A stretch of 47,787 bases of DNA from Lachnospiraceae bacterium (GTDB lineage: Bacteria; Bacillota; Clostridia; Lachnospirales; Lachnospiraceae). The translations under genes and the position numbers were made by a program. Under the pieces are notes generated by a model, which worked only from the letters and a program-made list of their open reading frames with translations, was not told the DNA's origin and did no database searches. Positions 1 through 8,292 of the stretch are shown piece by piece (the first letter of the stretch is position 1; the number at the start of each line of letters is the position of its first letter). Location of the stretch: NCBI GenBank assembly GCA_017441825.1, contig JAFRVD010000037.1:1-47787 (forward strand), given 5' to 3'.

Positions 1-75
1 ATCTACGCTCACTCGACAAGGAAAGCGAAACGCTCCTCAGCCCGCCTGCTGGATAAGGTAGTAGGCGGCGACTGA
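1..75 (+). CDS. Tyrosine recombinase / integrase, C-terminal end only (5' cut by window)
   Basis: Frame 1 is open from the first base and ends with TGA at 73-75. It gives 24 residues beginning IYAHSTRKAKRSSARLL. The IYAHST start resembles the catalytic-tyrosine box of phage and Tn916-type integrases, where the active Tyr is followed by xH, and the basic, alanine-containing helix that follows is typical of their C-termini. Integrase genes often sit at the very end of an integrative element with the stop codon close to the attachment site, which fits the change to ordinary chromosomal genes at 276. Only a short piece is visible, so the family call rests on one motif. A chance open frame of this length cannot be excluded. 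Confidence 0.5.
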   Translation: MYAHSTRKAKRSSARLLDKVVGGD

Positions 76-136
76 TAAAAAGTTTCCCTTGTTTTGCCCC
101 ACAAGGGCAAAAACAAGGGAAAACGTAGCTTTTTAT
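75..136. repeat. Long imperfect inverted repeat (hairpin) after the integrase end
   Basis: Outer arms ATAAAAAG (75-82) and CTTTTTAT (129-136) flank inner arms at 83-99 and 105-122, which pair over about 17 bp with one bulge and a five-base loop. Six unpaired bases (123-128) separate inner and outer right arms. It begins at the integrase stop codon, so it may end that transcript, or it may belong to the element terminus. From 137 to 275 I see no gene, only a weak hairpin near 181-215 (ATCGG / CCGAT) that could serve the minus-strand gene ending at 276. Confidence 0.5.
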
Positions 137-275
137 GGCAGCAGACCTGCGGGAAATGCAGGAAAATCAATGGTTTTCAGAGAATCGGAAAGATAAATCC
201 CGATTTTGCGTTCCGCCATCCAATCTTCCTTCGTCATCAGACTACATCCGTAAGTGGATCTCTCTTATTTATTGA

Positions 276-1568
276 TCAAAGCGCAGTGCCGCCTTCGTCC
301 GAATAATGGTATTTCCGGAGCCTCCGCCCGGCCGCAAGGCACCAGACGATCCCCGCCACGCCCAGAATAAACATCATAAGCGCTGCACCGGCGCCTTTTC
401 CGCTCCCGAAAAGCACCGCGAGGAAGCCGCCCGAGCCGTAAGCGCTCATGAACGGTTCGCAGATCTGGTCCACCATGAACCCGCCCAGCGCAAGGCCGAT
501 GGGGATCGTAAAGAACTGCAGCGTATTCCTGCATGCGTAGACCCGTCCTTGCAGCTCGACGGGGATACTGTTCCGCATGATCACGTTCTGGTTCGCGCCC
601 ATCACGGGGACCAGGACCCACCCGATCACCTGGCCAATGCACCAAAGGACCGGGCTCCGCGAAAACGCCAGCAGGAAATTTTCCGTCCCAAGCGAAAACA
701 GCATGGTCAGGTAGATCACCCGCACACGGTCCCTGGGCTTCCGCATGACCGTCGCGAAGAGGCTCCCAAGCACCATGGCAATGCCGGAGCATGAGGTAAC
801 GACCCCGAGCACGGCGCTGCCGCGTCGCGGGATCACGAGCGCAGGAAGTACTGCGTCGAAGGCAGACGCGATCAGATTGACGCCGGACATGAACAGGATC
901 ACGTCCAGCACCAGCCGGTGCTCCTTCAGAAACTGCAGCCCTTCCTTCGCGAGCTTCAGCACCTTTTCTTCCTTTCCGGAAGCGTTCTTCACTTCAGGAA
1001 GCCGGATAAAGAGAAGCAGCGCAAGGAAGGCTACGGCAAACGTCGCCATGTCCACGCCGATGACCACGGGAAGCCCGGCCAGTCCGTAGAGGGCCGCCGC
1101 AAGAAGTGGGTTGCCGATGGCGATCACAGACCTCGAAAGCGACTGGTAGGCACTGATCTTCTGATAGTGCTCCCTGGGCACCACCAGCGTGTTCGCGACC
1201 TCGGAAGCGGGCTGCTGAACCGTATTCATCAGCCCGGAGAATGCATTGACGGCGTAAAGATGCCACACTGCCAGACTGTCCGTTTTATAAAGGATAAAGA
1301 CCAGGACGGTGGTCGCGGCCGCCAGGGCATCGCACACCAGCATGGTCTTCTTCTTGTCGTATTTGTCGGAGATCGCCCCCGCAAAGATGCTCATGAGTAC
1401 GTACGGGGCGTAGGTGCAGATGGTGAGCGCCGCCGTGCTGAGGGCCGAGCCTGTCTTTTCATAGAGCCACAGCGTCAGGGCGAAGCTGGTCATCGCGCTC
1501 CCGAGCTGTGAAAGGCTCTGGGTGCTCCAGAGGATATAGAAATCTTTTAAACCCTGATTCTTTTTCAT
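276..1568 (-). CDS. MFS transporter (drug/siderophore exporter type)
   Basis: A 430-residue integral membrane protein with about twelve hydrophobic segments. It starts MKKNQGLKDFYILWSTQSLS and carries a GAISDKYDKKK loop between helices 2 and 3, the classic MFS motif A position. Length and pattern fit the MFS_3 group (EntS or macrolide-efflux-like exporters), although the substrate cannot be read from sequence. I chose the ATG at 1566-1568 because it shares one base with the stop codon of the upstream iron-sulfur gene (TGATG). A longer open frame would run 84 bases into that gene. The two genes are therefore translationally coupled and probably share the promoter near 2338-2367. No dedicated regulator is adjacent. 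Confidence 0.85.
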   Translation of the reverse strand: MKKNQGLKDFYILWSTQSLSQLGSAMTSFALTLWLYEKTGSALSTAALTICTYAPYVLMSIFAGAISDKYDKKKTMLVCDALAAATTVLVFILYKTDSLAVWHLYAVNAFSGLMNTVQQPASEVANTLVVPREHYQKISAYQSLSRSVIAIGNPLLAAALYGLAGLPVVIGVDMATFAVAFLALLLFIRLPEVKNASGKEEKVLKLAKEGLQFLKEHRLVLDVILFMSGVNLIASAFDAVLPALVIPRRGSAVLGVVTSCSGIAMVLGSLFATVMRKPRDRVRVIYLTMLFSLGTENFLLAFSRSPVLWCIGQVIGWVLVPVMGANQNVIMRNSIPVELQGRVYACRNTLQFFTIPIGLALGGFMVDQICEPFMSAYGSGGFLAVLFGSGKGAGAALMMFILGVAGIVWCLAAGRRLRKYHYSDEGGTAL

Positions 1569-2275
1569 CAATATTCCGTATCTCCGGCTTCCGTGCCGGA
1601 CTCCCGCGCCGCTCCTTCCTCGAGCCGTCCGATGGGGCACACGGCAAGGCAAAGTCCGCAGGCGTTTTTACGGCCCAGCTTTTTGATAAACGCGCTTCTC
1701 ATTTTGTTGCATTTTTGATAATCGATCATCTCGGACCTGTCTGTCGTGAGCGTCCACAGGCAGTTTTTGATCGCCTTGACGGGGCAGATATCGACGCATT
1801 TCCGGCAGTCTTCGGGGCACCTGCTCTCCGTGATGGTCTCTCCGTAGGTGAAGACTTCGTCGATCAGGATCGCGGAAAGCCGGACGCGCGGGCCGTATCT
1901 TTCCGTAATGATCACGTCGTTTTTCCCGTACCAGCCGAGGCCCGCGTGCGCCGCCGCCGATTTAAAGGAGAACGGCGCAAGAAGCTCCGTCTCGTTTTTC
2001 TGTGCCACGGGCGGCACCCAGTATGCTGTCCCGGACTCCTGAAGGACCCCTTCGATCTCGGAAACGATCACCTCGAGCACGTCTCTCGCGCTTATGATCC
2101 CCCGGTCGAACCGCTCCTCCGTGTAGTCCTCCGGCGCGAGCTGCTCCCCGTAAGGGACAGCAAACACCAGCGCAGAGCGATACGACTCCGCGTGCGGGCT
2201 GTAGGAGATATCCGCAAATCCATAGATCACTTCCGGGTATCGTGAGAAGATCTCCCGGATCTTCTGTTCCAGCAT
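1568..2275 (-). CDS. QueG-like 4Fe-4S protein (epoxyqueuosine reductase-related ferredoxin)
   Basis: A 235-residue soluble protein. The C-terminal half has two ferredoxin cysteine sets, CPEDCRKCVDICP (about residues 152-164) and CGLCLAVCPIGR (about 210-221), in the arrangement of the double-cluster domain seen in QueG and reductive dehalogenases. The N-terminal part (YGFADISYSPHAESYRSALV) resembles the short QueG-like proteins of Clostridia. At 235 residues it lacks the N-terminal and C-terminal extensions of true QueG, so a role in queuosine synthesis should not be assumed; it may be an electron-transfer or corrinoid-reductase-like protein. It is coupled by TGATG to the MFS gene. The upstream ribosome site (GAGGCGG) is weak. 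Confidence 0.7.
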   Translation of the reverse strand: MLEQKIREIFSRYPEVIYGFADISYSPHAESYRSALVFAVPYGEQLAPEDYTEERFDRGIISARDVLEVIVSEIEGVLQESGTAYWVPPVAQKNETELLAPFSFKSAAAHAGLGWYGKNDVIITERYGPRVRLSAILIDEVFTYGETITESRCPEDCRKCVDICPVKAIKNCLWTLTTDRSEMIDYQKCNKMRSAFIKKLGRKNACGLCLAVCPIGRLEEGAARESGTEAGDTEY

Positions 2276-2290
2276 TGAACCGCCTCATAA

Positions 2291-2335
2291 AAACAAAAAT
2301 GCCGGGGTTCGAACCATCTTCCGTCCCCCGGCATT
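2291..2335 (-). terminator. Rho-independent terminator of the isomerase-transketolase-kinase operon
   Basis: Perfect 10-bp arms AATGCCGGGG (2298-2307) and CCCCGGCATT (2326-2335) are followed on the minus strand by TTTGTTT. It lies just past the kinase stop codon at 2344. Confidence 0.85.
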
Positions 2336-2337
2336 CT

Positions 2338-2367
2338 ATTATATCATATTTCAGTATGAACTGACAA
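2338..2367 (-). promoter_or_regulatory. Predicted sigma-A promoter of the QueG-like / MFS pair
   Basis: On the minus strand TTGTCA (2362-2367) and TATAAT (2338-2343) are 18 bases apart. Transcription would begin inside the terminator hairpin, so the hairpin would not form in this transcript and the downstream pair could be expressed separately from the sugar operon. Confidence 0.5.
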
Positions 2368-3819
2368 CGTTCTCCGGATGGCGTCCTTCCACAATGCCTG
2401 CTTCTCCACGCGTTTTTCGGGCGTCATCGCCGGCACGTACTGCTTCCGTTCACAGTTCGTAAAGACGGACGCGTCCATGATCCCCGCGTTCTTCCCTGCC
2501 ATGAAGGCCACGCCCAGCGCGGAAAATTCCTCCATATCCGGGACGGAAACGGCTGCGTCCGCGAGGTCCGCCTGGAACTGCATGAGATACGCGTTCCGGG
2601 TCGGGCCGCCGTCCACGCGAAGCTCCGTGATGGGAATTCCGCTGTCCTTTTCCATGGCATTAAGGACGTCCGTGATCTGGTACGCGATGCTCTCAAGCGC
2701 CGCTTTACATAGTTCGTTCTTTCCGGTCGTCCGGGTCATGCCGGTGATGGTCGCCTTCGCGTCATTCGACCAGTGCGGCGCGGAGAGACCGGTAAAGGCC
2801 GGCACCAGGACGGTGGTGTCTTCCGGGTTCGCGGCGCGCGCTGCGGGCTCCACTTCGGCGGGCGAGCTGATGAGCATGAGCTGGTCTTTGAGCCAGGTGA
2901 TCACTGCGCCGGTGTAGTTAATGTTGCCTTCCAGGCCATAGTTGATCTGCCCATCGGCGGCGTACGCGACGGAGGTCGCGAGGCCGCAGCTGCTTCGCTG
3001 AAATTCGGGGCCGATGTTCATCATGATGGACGAACCGGTGCCGTAGGTCGTCTTGACCATGCCCCGCTTATGGCAGCCCTGTGCGTACAGAGCAGCGTGT
3101 GAGTCGCCCATCATCGAAAGGACCGGCACGGGCTTAGTGAAGAGCCCGCCGAATGTCGTCCCGCCAAAGCAGGCGTCGCTCTGACAGATTTCAGGGAGTG
3201 CCGCTTCCGTGACTCCGAACGCCTGCAAAAGCTCCGGATCCCACGTACAGGTGTGAATGTTCATGAGCTCCGTCCGGGAAGCGTTGGAATAGTCCGTCTT
3301 AAAGGACCTGCCCTCAGTCAGCCTGTATAAAAGATAGGTGTCGATAGTGCCGAAAAGGAGCTTATTCGGCTCCTCGCCGCAGTTTTCCAAAAGCCAGCGG
3401 ATCTTCGCTGCGGGGAAGAACGGCGAAAACGGTATGCCCGTCTTCTCTTCCACAGTCTCCGCGAAGCCGGGGATCTCTTCGGACATTCTCGCGACGATGT
3501 CCTTCGCGCGAGAGCACTGCCACACGATCGCGTCCGCCGCGGGCGTTCCGTCTTTCCTAAAGGCTACCGTAGTCTCCCGCTGGTTGCTGATCCCCACGCC
3601 TTTGATCTCCTCTTCGGAGACACCGGCCGTTTCCATAAGCTCCCGCACGATCGCAAGCGTATTCTGATAGATCTCCTCCGGGTCGTGCGAGACCCAGCCG
3701 AGGTCGTTTATGATCTGCCGGTGCGCGCGGTCGCACCGCTTCACGATCCTTCCGCCCTCATCCACGAGGCAGGCCTTTGTCCCCTGTGTACTCTGGTCGA
3801 TTCCGATTATATAATTCAT
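2344..3819 (-). CDS. FGGY-family sugar kinase (candidate apulose kinase, AplK-like)
   Basis: A 491-residue kinase of the FGGY/glycerol kinase family: phosphate-1 loop GIDQSTQGTKACLVD at residues 5-19, a GISNQRET segment near 76, and a C-terminal RVDGGPTRNAYLMQ segment near 405-420 for nucleotide binding. FGGY kinases phosphorylate polyols and ketoses with ATP. The gene is last in an operon with a sugar isomerase and a two-subunit transketolase, and it overlaps the transketolase C-half gene by four bases. That set matches the D-apiose pathway (isomerase, apulose kinase, apulose-4-phosphate transketolase), so apulose is the favoured substrate by context. Other pentuloses or glycerol remain possible because FGGY specificity is hard to read by eye. 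Confidence 0.82.
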   Translation of the reverse strand: MNYIIGIDQSTQGTKACLVDEGGRIVKRCDRAHRQIINDLGWVSHDPEEIYQNTLAIVRELMETAGVSEEEIKGVGISNQRETTVAFRKDGTPAADAIVWQCSRAKDIVARMSEEIPGFAETVEEKTGIPFSPFFPAAKIRWLLENCGEEPNKLLFGTIDTYLLYRLTEGRSFKTDYSNASRTELMNIHTCTWDPELLQAFGVTEAALPEICQSDACFGGTTFGGLFTKPVPVLSMMGDSHAALYAQGCHKRGMVKTTYGTGSSIMMNIGPEFQRSSCGLATSVAYAADGQINYGLEGNINYTGAVITWLKDQLMLISSPAEVEPAARAANPEDTTVLVPAFTGLSAPHWSNDAKATITGMTRTTGKNELCKAALESIAYQITDVLNAMEKDSGIPITELRVDGGPTRNAYLMQFQADLADAAVSVPDMEEFSALGVAFMAGKNAGIMDASVFTNCERKQYVPAMTPEKRVEKQALWKDAIRRTLSVHTEI

Positions 3820-4748
3820 GCCAACAGCTCCTTCGCCGCCTTCACGATCCCTTCGCAGTTCAATCCGTAGTAATCAAACACTTCCTTTGAAACGCCCGTA
3901 ATGACCGGGGAATCCGGGAGCGCCAGAAGCTTCGCCTTCTTTGGGTCGTTTTCCACAAGGCACTGCGCGACCGAAGCGCCCAGCCCGCCGAACGGCGCGT
4001 GCTCCTCGATCGTAATGACCGCCTTTACGTTCTTCGCCTTTTCAAGAAGCGTCTTCGTGTCGAGCGGCTTCAGGCAGTACATGTCGAGCACGCACGCGCT
4101 GATGCCCTCTCTCGCAAGCGCTTCGCCGGCTTCCTTTGCCGGGAGCACCATCTCGCCGCATGCCACGATCAAAACGTCCGTCCCCTCGGAGATCACTGTC
4201 GCCTTGTCCATCTCAAAGGGCACGTTTCCTTCCGTATACACGTCCTCGACCGGGTTCCGGCCGACGCGGAGGTATGCGGGCTTCGTATCCTTGAGGAGCG
4301 CCTCCACGAGCTTGCCCGTCTGGTGGCGATCTGAGGGACAATAGACGCGCATGTTGGGGATGGCGGCCATCGCCGCGAAGTCCTGCGCGCTGTGATGGCT
4401 CATGCCGAGCGCGCCGTAGGAGACGCCGCCCGAGATGCCAATGAGCTTCACATTCGTGTTCGAATACGCCACGTCAACCTTGGCCTGCTCATAGGAGCGG
4501 GTCGAAAGGAAGCAGGCGGGGGACGCCGCCCACGGCTTCTTGCCGACCTTCGCAAGGCCTGCGGAAATGCTTACGAGGTCCTGCTCGGCAATGCCGGTCT
4601 CAACGGACTGCTCCGGGAAATTGTCAAAGAAGGGCGTCATGGACGCGGAGCCGCGGGAATCGCTGCAAAGGACCACGATGTCCTTGTCGTCCTTCGCATG
4701 CTCCATCAGTACTTCGCAGATCACCTGCCTGTTATGGATCTTGTTCAT
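3816..4748 (-). CDS. Transketolase, C-terminal subunit (AptB-like)
   Basis: A 310-residue protein with the transketolase pyrimidine-binding domain (about 1-165) and C-terminal domain (about 185-305). The conserved Glu that activates thiamine diphosphate is in ETGIAEQDLVSISAGLA at about residues 50-66. GGVSYGALGMSHHSAQD near 107-123 is the usual histidine-containing loop. It starts four bases inside the end of the N-terminal subunit gene and overlaps the kinase gene by four bases, so all three are co-translated. Split transketolases occur in pentose phosphate metabolism and in special sugar pathways. Pairing with an isomerase and FGGY kinase favours a dedicated ketose-phosphate substrate such as apulose 4-phosphate (inference). 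Confidence 0.88.
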   Translation of the reverse strand: MNKIHNRQVICEVLMEHAKDDKDIVVLCSDSRGSASMTPFFDNFPEQSVETGIAEQDLVSISAGLAKVGKKPWAASPACFLSTRSYEQAKVDVAYSNTNVKLIGISGGVSYGALGMSHHSAQDFAAMAAIPNMRVYCPSDRHQTGKLVEALLKDTKPAYLRVGRNPVEDVYTEGNVPFEMDKATVISEGTDVLIVACGEMVLPAKEAGEALAREGISACVLDMYCLKPLDTKTLLEKAKNVKAVITIEEHAPFGGLGASVAQCLVENDPKKAKLLALPDSPVITGVSKEVFDYYGLNCEGIVKAAKELLA

Positions 4749-5590
4749 GCCGTCACCTCCTCTGAAAGCTCCGCGATTTTAGCCGCAAGCTCTTTCTTCG
4801 CCATTGCGTATTCCTCCGCCGTCGGGACCTTGTGGTGCCAGCCGGCTTTGTTTTCCATGAAGGACACGCCCTTGCCCTTGGTGGTCTCCGCAATGATCAC
4901 GGTGGGCACGCCGTTGCTCTCCGTTTTCGCTTCCGCGAAGGCCTTGAGCAGCGCGTCGATATCGTTCCCCTCCGTCACGATCACGCGCCAGCCGAAAGCC
5001 GTAAAGCGCGCCGCGAGGTCATCGTGGTGCATGACGGTCTCCGTCGGGCCGGAGATCTGCAGGCGGTTCCTGTCCACAATAGCAGTCAGGTTGTCGAGCT
5101 TATAGTGCGCCGCCGCCATCGCGCCTTCCCAGACGGAGCCTTCAGCCAGCTCGCCGTCACCCATGAGGACGTACACACGGTTCGGCTTTCCATCCATCTG
5201 GAGGCCCTTCGCGATGCCAACGCTGACCGGAAGGCCGTGCCCCAGCGAGCCGGAGTTCATCTCGATGCCCGGGAGCTTATTGTTCGGGTGACCGATGTAC
5301 GGCGACCCGAATCTCGAGTAGCGGTTCATGACGTCATCGGCGTCTAAAAACCCGCGCTTGGTAAGCGCCGCGTAGTACATCTCTACAGAGTGGCCCTTGC
5401 TTAAGATAAAGTAGTCGCGGCCGGGGTCTTCGGGGTTCTTCGGATCCACGTTCAGCACGCCGAAATATAAAGCGGTCATGATCTCGGCTTCGGAAAAGTC
5501 CCCGCCCATGTGGCCGGTCTTCGCGCCGTAGATCAGGTCCAGCGTATAGTCACGGAGCTCGTAGGCTGTTTTCTTCAGATTCTCACTCAT
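4745..5590 (-). CDS. Transketolase, N-terminal (TPP-binding) subunit (AptA-like)
   Basis: A 281-residue thiamine-diphosphate-binding subunit. GHMGGDFSEAEIM near residue 28, SKGHSVEMYYAAL near 65, GSLGHGLPVSVGIAKGL near 110 and MGDGELAEGSVWEGAM near 139 (the GDG metal/TPP motif) are all in the expected order. I start at the ATG at 5588-5590 because GGGAG lies about six bases upstream. An in-frame GTG at 5608 would put the ribosome site inside the coding region. It is preceded closely by the isomerase gene (23 bases) and overlaps the C-subunit gene by four bases. Together the two subunits equal one full transketolase of roughly 590 residues. Confidence 0.88.
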   Translation of the reverse strand: MSENLKKTAYELRDYTLDLIYGAKTGHMGGDFSEAEIMTALYFGVLNVDPKNPEDPGRDYFILSKGHSVEMYYAALTKRGFLDADDVMNRYSRFGSPYIGHPNNKLPGIEMNSGSLGHGLPVSVGIAKGLQMDGKPNRVYVLMGDGELAEGSVWEGAMAAAHYKLDNLTAIVDRNRLQISGPTETVMHHDDLAARFTAFGWRVIVTEGNDIDALLKAFAEAKTESNGVPTVIIAETTKGKGVSFMENKAGWHHKVPTAEEYAMAKKELAAKIAELSEEVTA

Positions 5591-5613
5591 TTTTCTACTC
5601 CCTGTCACTTGAG

Positions 5614-7020
5614 TTACTTACCCGGCGCGTAGATCTGCCGTTCAACTTCCTCTTCCGAGCTGTCGTAAAGGTCCGGTTTGATGCCAAGGTACTTGCAGGC
5701 TTCGTAGAGCACCGGCACGACGTCGTCGTGAATGCCTACGCAGTGGTGGATGTAGGGACCGGTCACTACCTTGTACTCGAGCTTCGCGAGATCCTCGACC
5801 TCGACCCAGACGTAGGTGCCGCGGGTGTAGGGGCCGTCGATGCCCTTCGCATGCCCAAGAAGGAGCGAATATTCGCCTTCATCGCCGTCAAAGCGGCACA
5901 GAGTCATAGGGCCGTGCTTCGCCTCCGCCATGACGGAGCCGGTGTAGTCAAAGGCAACCGGGATATCGATGGTCGGCTTCTCCTTCGCGACACTGATCGG
6001 CCACGGGCCGCAGTGCTGCAGGAGCTCGCCGTTGTCATTGTCGGGATGGCGGACGGTCCAGTCCGCGAAGAACGTGCGGTTCCTGTCCATTCCGGCCGCT
6101 TCCATCATGACCGCGGAGATCGCGCCGTGGATGTCGGTCTCGCAGACCACCGGGATGCCCTCTTCATTGAGGAGCGAGTTGGCGGCGCAGGGCATGATGC
6201 CAATACCGTCCTGCAGCGCGTTCCAGCACTGGATCGCAACCGCGTTGCAGCCGTACTTCTTCACGAGGTGCGCCATCGCGACCTTCAGGGCGGCGATGTT
6301 CTCGAGCGCCATGGGGCTGCAGTTCACGCACATGTTGTCGTTGCAGTAAGTGACGACCTCGGAGACCTCCGCGCCTTCCTTCTTCGCCTTGTCCATTTCG
6401 GCGTAGAGCTCGGGAAGCGGGATCGGGGAAAGCTGGACGTTGAATTTTTCGAGGAGCTCGCCTTCGTTACACATGGTGGACCAGAAGTCGAACGGCCTCG
6501 GACCGATCTGGAGGATCCTGGTGTGCCGCATCACGTCGACCACATTGCAGACCGCAAGGAACTGCTTTACGCCCTTCTCGAATTCGGGGTCGTCCAGATT
6601 GCAGTTTGTGAGATAGGTAAAGGGAATGCGGAAACGCCTGAGGACCTTGCCGGTCGCGAACAGGCCGCACTGGGAGTCGCGGAGACGCATGCCGTTTTCA
6701 TCGGGGCGTTCGTCGCGGGGACCCCAGAGGAGCACCGGAAGGCCGAGCCGCTTTGCAAGCCGCGCGCAGACGTACTCTGTACCGAAGTTGCAGTGGGGCA
6801 GGAACAGGCCCTTTACGCCCGCCGCTTCAAACTTCTTCGCGATCGTTTCAACGTCGTTGTCGTCAAAGAGGAGACCTTCCTCGTTGATATCGTCGATATC
6901 CTCAAATTCAATGCCGAGCTCACGAAGCTTATTTCTCGTGTAGCCCGCGTATTCGACCGCCGCCGGGGCGGAGAAGATAGCGCGCCGGGTAGGCGCGAAG
7001 CCGAGTTTAACTGTTGCCAT
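5614..7020 (-). CDS. L-fucose/L-arabinose isomerase-family sugar isomerase
   Basis: A 468-residue protein of the L-fucose isomerase-like fold, which interconverts aldoses and ketoses with a divalent metal. The N-terminal half shows alternating Rossmann-like segments (GVKGLFLPHCNFGTEY near residue 69, LPVLLWGPRDER near 94). Candidate metal and substrate residues are in WNALQDG near 265 and CETDIHGA near 291-298. It is first in the operon with transketolase subunits and the FGGY kinase, so its ketose product presumably feeds the kinase. In characterised D-apiose loci the isomerase step is called ApsI; this would be a family member in that role by context only. GGAGG precedes the ATG. Its first 49 bases plus 14 bases upstream are copied exactly at 8235-8306. 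Confidence 0.82.
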   Translation of the reverse strand: MATVKLGFAPTRRAIFSAPAAVEYAGYTRNKLRELGIEFEDIDDINEEGLLFDDNDVETIAKKFEAAGVKGLFLPHCNFGTEYVCARLAKRLGLPVLLWGPRDERPDENGMRLRDSQCGLFATGKVLRRFRIPFTYLTNCNLDDPEFEKGVKQFLAVCNVVDVMRHTRILQIGPRPFDFWSTMCNEGELLEKFNVQLSPIPLPELYAEMDKAKKEGAEVSEVVTYCNDNMCVNCSPMALENIAALKVAMAHLVKKYGCNAVAIQCWNALQDGIGIMPCAANSLLNEEGIPVVCETDIHGAISAVMMEAAGMDRNRTFFADWTVRHPDNDNGELLQHCGPWPISVAKEKPTIDIPVAFDYTGSVMAEAKHGPMTLCRFDGDEGEYSLLLGHAKGIDGPYTRGTYVWVEVEDLAKLEYKVVTGPYIHHCVGIHDDVVPVLYEACKYLGIKPDLYDSSEEEVERQIYAPGK

Positions 7021-7034
7021 GTGGTTTCCTCCGT
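6963..7034. repeat. 72-bp direct repeat, copy 1 (5' end and ribosome site of the isomerase gene)
   Basis: Identical base for base to 8235-8306. It covers the first codons of the isomerase, its ATG and the GGAGG site. Identity stops abruptly at 7035 (A here, T in copy 2) and at 6962. Confidence 0.9.
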
Positions 7035-7129
7035 AATGATATATGCCTGTAAAGGCGAATCTCTGTTTGATGGTCTGGTTTCATTTTACTCTAAACCTGC
7101 ATGTTTGAACATTTCTTTTTTTCCGGAAT

Positions 7130-8134
7130 TTACTTATCCCATATCTTATTCAGAAAGTAGCAGAAATGCGCGCCGTTTCTCACAAGCTCCCGGTCAAACG
7201 GGCCGTTCGGGCCGAGCTTCCGCATATGGGCGAAGGCGAAATGTCCGTCGTTTAACGCGAGCTGTTCGCCGTACCCGGCCTCGATCATCTTCTCCTCGAA
7301 GCCCACACCCACAAACTTGGGCGCCCGGCGGGCGAACACGCGCTTTCCTTCAAGCTCCGAAATGCTCGAGATCCGGTCCGTGGTGTGCGGCTTATATAAT
7401 GCAACGCCTTCGTTCTCATGACCGTTCAGGATGTACTCCGCGATCTCGAGATACCGCTCGATGTAGGACGCGTCATGCATGTCGTTCCCGGCGGCCAGCC
7501 GGTCGTAATACGGCCGAAGCGCGTTCCAGCGCACCAGGTTCCGGTACGAATGCTCCACGGAGATCTGGCTGTCGAAGTAGTTGCCGTTCAGTTCATCGCC
7601 GCAGAAGAGGATCCTGGACTTCCGGTCCAGGAACTGAAGGGACCCCTTCGCGTGCTCGTCGAGCGCGATGACTTCGAGCGGCCTGCCCTTTAAATTAATG
7701 ATATCGCCGTCATGGAGAAACACGACCGGGTAATCCTCGGGAACATTGAGGTCCTCGAACTCCTTGAATTCGGAGCGAAGCCTGTAGGTATCCTCGGACA
7801 TGTACACACAGTCAAACTGGTACGCGTTCAGCGTGTGGTCGCCGTGAAAATGCGTGAGGAGCATCCGGTACAGCGGCTTTTCCGGGCAGAGGGACTGGCA
7901 AAAGTCGCGGATACTGCCCGCGCCGATGCCGGAATCGATACAGATAAGTTCATCGTCGCCCTCGAGCACATAGATGTGATCGCCGTCGGACAGGACCTGC
8001 CAGACGCCGTCTGCAAGCTGTGTCGCCTTGAAATAGGGCTCGCTCTGCGGGCGGATATCGCCGTCCGGAGCCTCTAAAAGAATATCCGAAAATTTACTGA
8101 AGTCCAAAGGACCCATGTTTTTACGCCAGTTCAT
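7130..8134 (-). CDS. MBL-fold metallo-hydrolase
   Basis: A 334-residue protein with the metallo-beta-lactamase fold. The metal motif HFHGDHTLN (about residues 93-101), an IDSG strand before it, and DEHAKGS (near 163) with FCGDEL (near 181) supply the usual His and Asp ligands. The family cleaves lactones, thioesters, phosphoesters or amides, and the substrate is unknown here. Because it lies in a sugar operon, a sugar lactone or acyl-sugar substrate is reasonable but unproven. It is preceded after 12 bases by the chimeric DUF1593 remnant, so it once followed a DUF1593 gene directly. The isomerase operon starts 109 bases downstream, so joint transcription is possible. The ribosome site AAGGAG lies about seven bases upstream. 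Confidence 0.8.
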   Translation of the reverse strand: MNWRKNMGPLDFSKFSDILLEAPDGDIRPQSEPYFKATQLADGVWQVLSDGDHIYVLEGDDELICIDSGIGAGSIRDFCQSLCPEKPLYRMLLTHFHGDHTLNAYQFDCVYMSEDTYRLRSEFKEFEDLNVPEDYPVVFLHDGDIINLKGRPLEVIALDEHAKGSLQFLDRKSRILFCGDELNGNYFDSQISVEHSYRNLVRWNALRPYYDRLAAGNDMHDASYIERYLEIAEYILNGHENEGVALYKPHTTDRISSISELEGKRVFARRAPKFVGVGFEEKMIEAGYGEQLALNDGHFAFAHMRKLGPNGPFDRELVRNGAHFCYFLNKIWDK

Positions 8135-8146
8135 GCGTGTTCTCCT

Positions 8147-8292
8147 TTATTTCACGGTGACGATCAGCTGGCCGTAGCCCGTCATCGGGTTTTCGTGCTC
8201 GTTCCGGGCCTCCAGGATCAGGTTGAAATAGTCTCCGGGGCGGAGAAGATAGCGCGCCGGGTAGGCGCGAAGCCGAGTTTAACTGTTGCCAT
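8147..8292 (-). pseudogene. Chimeric remnant: isomerase 5' end joined to a DUF1593 gene 3' end
   Basis: From ATG 8292 the minus strand repeats the isomerase start (MATVKLGFAPTRRAIFSAP) with perfect DNA identity to 8235. At CCGG 8235-8238 it switches to the last 86 bases of a DUF1593 gene, differing from 17861-17946 at about six positions. The join is out of frame: the isomerase frame stops after about 24 codons (ETIST*), while the DUF1593 frame continues to TAA at 8147-8149 (ending LIVTVK). This is a recombination scar, not a functional gene. The four shared bases at the junction suggest microhomology-mediated deletion. A misassembly joining repeats is the alternative. Confidence 0.85.

Noticed and set aside
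94-306. A 70-codon frame across the left-edge hairpin
   Set aside because: It starts inside the inverted repeat, lacks a ribosome site and overlaps the end of the MFS gene.
5728-7671. A 647-codon open frame on the plus strand opposite the isomerase and part of the MBL gene
   Set aside because: Its residues are rich in Arg, His, Val and Asp with no recognisable motif, and it spans two well-supported genes and the gap between them. It is the mirror of their GC-rich codon use.
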